Source: Diabrotica undecimpunctata (lineage: Eukaryota; Arthropoda; Insecta; Coleoptera; Chrysomelidae). From it: 64,000 nt of DNA. The position numbers were made by a program, and so were the translations under genes. This document shows positions 59,189 to 64,000 of this stretch, one piece after another. A model generated the notes under the pieces. It worked only from the letters and a program-made list of their open reading frames with translations, was not told the origin of the DNA and did no database searches. Each line of letters starts with the position of its first letter. Positions within the stretch are counted from its first letter, which is position 1. The stretch is taken from the NCBI RefSeq assembly GCF_040954645.1, contig NC_092808.1, positions 85,257,389 to 85,321,388 on the forward strand, in the 5' to 3' direction.

Positions 59189-61570
59189 ATGTCGACCACA
59201 AGGAGTCAAAGTAAAACGCAAGAAAGGAAAGAGGATAAGATAGAAGAGGAAACAATTATTGATGAAGGATCGGATAATGAAGGAAATACCACAATAATGG
59301 AGGAAAGAAAAGAAACAGGAATGCTGGAAAAATTATTAGCAATGATGCAAATACAGACACAAACAATGAATGAAACATCAAAGAAAATGGATAAAATGGA
59401 TAGAAATCAACAAGAAACAAAACAAACAATAGAACTAAATAACAGAAATATAGAGCAGCGTTTGGAAAACTATGAACAGGAAATTAAAGGATGTGTTGAG
59501 GGGATAAAGAAAGAACTGATACAACAAATAGAAGAGATTAATGAAATTAAAAATAATATGAAAGAACAAGAAATGAGAATTAAAGATAATTTGGAGGGAT
59601 TAGAAATAAAATTTGAAAATGCGCTACAAGAAGACAGGAAGGAAGTAGAAAGAAGATTAAAGCAAAATGAAAAACAAATGGCAGAAATTGAACTAAGAGG
59701 GGTAGAGAGAAAAGAAGTTATCATCCATGGAACAAGCGAGGCGAAAATACAATTTGGCGGGGATATTCGGAAAACACACCCAGTACCGTTTGTTAAAAAT
59801 TTGAAAACCAAATTACAACATATTAGATATTTTGACGATTGCAAAGAAACAATTAGAAACCATTTGAAAGAAGGAGCAGCGTTATGGTATGAAAGCAAGG
59901 AAGATGAGTTTGAAAATTGGACAGATTTTGAAAATAAATTTCTCAACTATTTCTGGGGGAAAAATAAACAGAGAGAAATCAACCAAGAGCTACAGACTGG
60001 AAAATATCACGAAAAAATGGGAATATCTGAAGAAAGATATGCTTTGCAGATATATAACAATTCAAAATATCTAGAATACAAATATTCTACCGAACAGCTG
60101 GTAGAAATGATCAGCAGACATTTTGAGGAAACGTTGGAAGATCACGTGATTTTGAGAAACTATCAAGATATTGATAGTTTGTGCCAATTCCTTCAATTAA
60201 AAGAAGCGAAAAGAAAAGAAATGAGAAATAGAAGACAACATGACCAATATAATGGACCGGAAAGAAGGTATTCATCAAATTATGACCAGAGAAACCGACA
60301 TCCCAGATCAACAAACGAATATAGGCCGAGAAATTACAATAATTACAATAGACAACAAAATTACGATAACAGGAATGACACACAACAGAGAACATATGAA
60401 AATCACAACAGGAATAGAGATGCACAAAATCCTCCGAATAGGAATACTAACGAACAAAGGGACGATAGAAATAACCAGAGCTTCCAACAACAAAATAGAA
60501 GGGAGATGAATCATGTAGCAATAGGAAACGACAGACAAATTTCTAATTCTAATCTAATATTTTTAGATGCATTTATAAAACATAAAGCGATTAAAATTGT
60601 GATTGATTCTGGATCGGAGATATCGCTAATCAATAAAAAAATAGTAAAAGAATTAAATTTGGACAGATTTGTGTATAAGATTCCTAGGGTTGATTTAGTG
60701 GGTGCAAACAATAAAAATTTGACGACAGTAAACGAAGGCTTGGGAGTACAGATAAGAGTGGGAAACAAATTCCATATTATGAAATGTGTGGTGATTGAAG
60801 ATTTAAATCATGATATGATAGCGGGAATTGATGAATTGAGGAAAAAAGATATCACCATAAATTTTTCGGAAAATAAACTGGAAATCAGAGCAGAACCAGA
60901 CAACACAGGAGAAGAAAAGCAAACAGATAGGAAAACAAATTCTGGAAGGATCAATGCACAGGAAAAACGCAAAGAAATCGATATGACTGTAGAGGATAAA
61001 CCGAAAATACAAGAACAAGATCTAACAGAAAAGAAAAAGAGAAGGAAGAAAAAGAAGAAGAGTTCGAAAAGAAAGCAGGAAAATAAGATGGAGACCAGAG
61101 AAAAACAGGAAATAGAAGGTACAGAAGAATTGTTGGCAACCGACGATAAAACAGAATGGAAGCAGGAAGAAAAAGAAGGTATCATCAGAGAAATGAAAGG
61201 AATAGAAACATGGTGCTCGGAATACCAAAGGGAATTAGAGGATAAAAATAAAACAGAAGAAAAAATGGCACTGATGGACGAGAATCCAGAATTTTGTGAA
61301 GAAGTATTATGGACAGTGAACACATGTGAACAAAAGGTGGATGAAAGAAAAATAAATTGTGGAAAAAACATGGAGAAGGAAATAGAGAAGATTTTAGGAA
61401 ACCATGGAGATTTTGTTAATAAAGTAAATCAAGTGGTTAAAAATTATGAACTTTCTTCTAAGGGACAATACTTGGAAAAATTTAAAACGAAAATATATCC
61501 AATCCCGTATAAAGACAGGCAATATACGGGGTATTTTAACATTCACGACATTTGTCAGTATCATAAGTAG
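59189..61570 (+). CDS. gag-pro: Gag-protease polyprotein of nonautonomous LTR element (793 aa)
   Basis: A structural Gag with an aspartic protease, expected to form virus-like particles in the cytoplasm. I use the first ATG (59189); the frame is open 12 codons further upstream, but that begins with TTG. Residues about 1-175 are acidic, Glu/Lys/Gln-rich and predicted coiled coil. Residues about 180-345 hold a retrotransposon Gag core (KNLKTKLQHIRYFDDCKETI, then WTDFENKFLNYFWG). Residues 347-447 are Asn/Gln/Arg-rich, with no CCHC knuckle. The protease active site is IDSGSEISLI at about residue 472, with Asp-Ser-Gly instead of Asp-Thr-Gly. MIAGIDELRK follows. A Lys/Glu-rich stretch follows at about 588-650. 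The end, KIYPIPYKDRQ, matches the segment just before RT in Ty3/gypsy Pol, so Pol was deleted there. The long intact frame suggests selection or youth. Confidence 0.88.
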   Translation: MSTTRSQSKTQERKEDKIEEETIIDEGSDNEGNTTIMEERKETGMLEKLLAMMQIQTQTMNETSKKMDKMDRNQQETKQTIELNNRNIEQRLENYEQEIKGCVEGIKKELIQQIEEINEIKNNMKEQEMRIKDNLEGLEIKFENALQEDRKEVERRLKQNEKQMAEIELRGVERKEVIIHGTSEAKIQFGGDIRKTHPVPFVKNLKTKLQHIRYFDDCKETIRNHLKEGAALWYESKEDEFENWTDFENKFLNYFWGKNKQREINQELQTGKYHEKMGISEERYALQIYNNSKYLEYKYSTEQLVEMISRHFEETLEDHVILRNYQDIDSLCQFLQLKEAKRKEMRNRRQHDQYNGPERRYSSNYDQRNRHPRSTNEYRPRNYNNYNRQQNYDNRNDTQQRTYENHNRNRDAQNPPNRNTNEQRDDRNNQSFQQQNRREMNHVAIGNDRQISNSNLIFLDAFIKHKAIKIVIDSGSEISLINKKIVKELNLDRFVYKIPRVDLVGANNKNLTTVNEGLGVQIRVGNKFHIMKCVVIEDLNHDMIAGIDELRKKDITINFSENKLEIRAEPDNTGEEKQTDRKTNSGRINAQEKRKEIDMTVEDKPKIQEQDLTEKKKRRKKKKKSSKRKQENKMETREKQEIEGTEELLATDDKTEWKQEEKEGIIREMKGIETWCSEYQRELEDKNKTEEKMALMDENPEFCEEVLWTVNTCEQKVDERKINCGKNMEKEIEKILGNHGDFVNKVNQVVKNYELSSKGQYLEKFKTKIYPIPYKDRQYTGYFNIHDICQYHK

Positions 61571-61649
61571 ATTTTAATAACATAGTGAAATAATTTGATC
61601 CTAGAAAACTTTTGTCATTTTTAAAATTTAACAAAGAGTTTTCGGCAGA

Positions 61650-61665
61650 TCAAATGGCGGGGATT
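61650..61665 (+). other. Putative polypurine tract
   Basis: The purine-rich word TCAAATGGCGGGGATT directly precedes the 3' LTR at 61666. It is interrupted by TGGC, so it is not a pure tract. Confidence 0.5.
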
Positions 61666-63072
61666 TGTTATGATATGTAAAATCAAGAAAAATATTGGTT
61701 TGTTTAAAAATATTTCAAAGTTCAAAAAACATTAAAATAATTCAGATAAGTAGGATAATATCCAACAAACATTTCGGAGAAGGAAAGTTATTAAATCCTT
61801 GGATTTCCTGTACTAAACAAAGTGTAAGCTTTGCATTTATTTCTTTGTTATACTTGAGTGACCCGCATAAGTTTAAGTGAAAGCCACAGACAATTGAACG
61901 GGGTTTTTCAAAATACATTAATGCAGTCATTAAAGACAATAGAAGGGATTATAGAAAGTGGTTTTTGTTAGTTTTTAAGAATTATAGAAAAATATTATTT
62001 GTAAATAAGTTTTAGGAAATTTATAAGTATAGGTAAAAATTTGTTTGTTATCGAAATGAAAAAATGGGGGAATTGTGACGAGTTGTGATTGGCGGAGATT
62101 GAAAAAGGCGGGATAAGTATGTAGAAAAAAATTTAGCGAGATTGAGGAGAGAGAAAAGATATAGTCAGTTGGTTTTCCAAATCTGTAAGAGGAACAGTGA
62201 GTGTTCTCTGGCGGTTCCTGAAATGTAGCAAGCAGTAGTGTTGAATGTTAGTGAGTTTTTGTGGAGTTAGTGTATCTGACTGAAGCTGAAGCAGCAAAAT
62301 ATTGTAAGTCATATTTCTCTACTTATATTCCAAGAGTCACTGTTCAGGCCAACGAGAGATTCAGTTTATCGTAAAGAGAAGATATTCCAAGAGTCATATT
62401 TCACTCGGGCCAACGAGAGATTCAGTTTATCGAGAGGAGAAAGGCTATCATAATTTGAATGATTTGTGCTTTTGAAGGAGATCATTAAGGACGATATACT
62501 TGCAACAATCTGTGTAAGATTGCTGATTACATAGGGAGCGGTTGAGAGGAGATAATATAGTCTACAAGGAACAAGGATTTGGACCACTCATCATCAGAGA
62601 GAGATATTTTGTTTTCTGCAGTTTTTTCTTTTATTGATAACACAATTTTTACACTTAATTTAGAAAGGATATAAATATTTTGATTAGGAGAGTTAGAATA
62701 GTTCGGAATTTTGAGATTTCAATTAATATTGTTTGTACCATTAATTTTGATTGTTCACGTACGTAGAACAAAAATTTTGAGAATCATTATATGAGATTTG
62801 TTTATTGAAAACTTTTGAGTGTGAATTATTTCATTATTTTTATTTCAATATATAGTGTTAGATCATATGTGTTTTTTATTATTCCGGTATTCTCTGGACC
62901 TTACCTTTCACATGTAATAGCATAGATATTGAAGCACGAATTTAACCCTGAGATAAAAGAATTAAAAATTGTGATAGAGTCATAATCATATCATTTAAAT
63001 AATTTTAATTAATCAAAAAAATTAATTAGCTAATTATTGCATGGCGCACCAAGACTTTAAATATCACAATAA
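61666..63072 (+). repeat. 3' LTR
   Basis: Copy of 57377-58783. I see four substitutions: at GACAGAAGC/GACTGAAGC, GGGAGTGG/GGGAGCGG, TTTACTGAA/TTTATTGAA and ATAGAATC/ATAGAGTC. Confidence 0.93.
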
Positions 63073-63084
63073 TATATATATTAG

Positions 63085-63373
63085 TTGAAAAAGGAGGATA
63101 AAGAAGTGCACATTATAAGAGAAAGTATAAGCCAACATAGATGTATATTTATAATTTATAATAGTGAAGAAACCGCTACATCAGTGTCAAACTTAGTACA
63201 TAGACATCAATCTAAATTTGCTTTACCAGATGAAACCAGATTCGACAATATTGGCCACATTACAAAGAGACGACAGTGCAAGAATGTCGGATGTGCAAAA
63301 GTAATACTATTTATTTATGTAAAAGGTGTAGAGTGTATCTACACCCCGAATGTTTTGGAAATTTTCACCTGAA
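63085..63373 (+). pseudogene. piggyBac-like transposase, C-terminal cysteine-rich end
   Basis: The frame gives HRHQSKFALPDETRFDNIGH and then ITKRRQCK. After one frameshift near 63300, TIYLCKRCRVYLHPECFGNF lies at about 63305-63365. This is the C-x-x-C ... C-x-x-C-x-V-x-L-H-x-x-C-F pattern that ends piggyBac transposases. It is preceded at once by the TA remnant and the LTR element. The N-terminal part at 55595-56140 is on the same strand, so both may belong to one piggyBac copy. The middle of about 350 codons is missing. Confidence 0.75.
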
Positions 63374-64000
63374 AATTTAATTAAAATTTAAATACAATAA
63401 TATGTTCCTTCATTAAAAATTGTACTGTTTTTTCTTGAAAATTAGAAAAAAAATATTTTTGGTTGTAATCTAGTCTTAATTTATGTGTTATTAATCCAAA
63501 CTAATAAATTAATTGTCAAATTTCTCTTTGTTTATTGTATCACCCTAATGGGCTAATACTATAAAAAGAATAAACTTACCCAAAATTTACTTTACTTACC
63601 TTAATACTATTTTAAAGTTAATAATAAAGCCTATTTAATAAATATATTCCCAAGAAATTGGAGACACTACGAATATGCACATATTAAATGTGGAACGAAT
63701 AAACTAAAATATTATATTTTTCTCATTCCCATTCTTTCTAAGAATGTAAATATATATAGACCAGCGAAATGTTGATAAGTTTACCGATGTTTCAAACTAT
63801 TCAATGAACTTGTCTAACTATATGCTCGTGAATCGCACCAATTTCTAATGTTACGGAGGCAAATTTTATGGGACTAACTTACTTTTTCACTTATTTACAT
63901 GGGCGAATCATACACAATAAAAATGACCCCGGTAAGAATTTACTTCTGAAATTTCGCATGGTTGCCGTTAGCTCTTAGTTCAATTTATAGATTAGTCACC
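63374..64000. other. No recognised feature
   Basis: AT-rich sequence to the window end, presumably including the 3' side of the piggyBac-like element; no inverted end was identified. Confidence 0.4.

Larger units (their letters stand above)
57377..63072 (+). mobile_element. Young nonautonomous LTR retrotransposon (5.7 kb, gag-protease only)
   Basis: Two 1,407-bp direct LTRs (offset 4,289 bp) flank a 2.9-kb internal region. The internal region has a primer-binding-like site and one long gag-protease frame, with a purine-rich tract before the 3' LTR. RT, RNase H and integrase are absent. I count four substitutions between the LTRs. The element sits in TA repeats, which hides the exact target duplication. 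Ty3/gypsy-type gag and protease are the best match. Confidence 0.92.

Noticed and set aside
60808..61371. 187-codon minus-strand frame inside the gag-protease gene
   Set aside because: Ser/Phe-rich mirror of the Lys/Glu-rich plus-strand code; a shadow frame. The same applies to 59470-59946 minus and other antisense frames there.

Overview
This window looks like repeat-dominated euchromatin or heterochromatin of an insect with a large, AT-rich genome. A leaf beetle such as a chrysomelid is a plausible guess from the mix of elements, but the sequence does not prove it. I see no intact host protein-coding gene, no rRNA or tRNA and no bacterial features. Nearly every recognisable coding trace belongs to a transposable element, most of them broken by stops and frameshifts.

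Layout. 1-9 kb: an interspersed AT-rich repeat (copy 1), an LTR fragment, three decayed reverse-transcriptase (RT) fragments, two long (TA)n arrays, a hammerhead-like motif and a 259-bp solo LTR with a 4-bp target duplication. 10-15.7 kb: a decayed non-LTR element, then a Penelope-like element (PLE) split by a younger 5'-truncated non-LTR insertion with a 12-bp target duplication, then another RT relic. 18-22 kb: an RT relic, two different IS630/Tc1-type transposase relics and an RT scrap. 23.07-25.47 kb: a DNA element with 37-bp perfect inverted ends, repeated CTTACG subterminal motifs and a decayed protein of an uncharacterised, transposase-like insect family. 26-32.5 kb: RT relics, a PLE relic and a nearly full-length decayed non-LTR element. 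33.4-36.7 kb: an unusual chain of elements separated by (TA)n arrays. It holds a 1.18-kb near-perfect inverted repeat carrying two hammerhead ribozymes, a small foldback element and copy 2 of the AT-rich repeat. 37.6-41 kb: an RT scrap, a GC-rich element with inverted motifs and a piggyBac-like relic. 41.3-50.5 kb: several RT relics, including a jockey-like element interrupted by another non-LTR copy with a 9-bp target duplication. 50.68-52.69 kb: a complete but disabled mariner/Tc1-like element with inverted repeats of about 295 bp. 54.1-55.5 kb: a tandem duplication in which one copy carries a MITE and the other preserves the empty site. 55.6-63.4 kb: piggyBac-like N-terminal and C-terminal parts flanking a PLE fragment and, within the latter's (TA)n, a very young 5.7-kb LTR element.

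How the parts relate. The window is best read as nested insertions, not as a set of cooperating genes. The youngest event is the LTR element: I count four differences between its two 1,407-bp LTRs. It encodes only gag and protease and stops at the start of the RT region, so it must borrow RT and integrase from a relative. PLE remnants repeatedly sit beside long (TA)n arrays and carry type I hammerhead motifs near their 3' ends. The hammerheads, the long PLE hairpin and the uncharacterised TIR element are the most interesting content.
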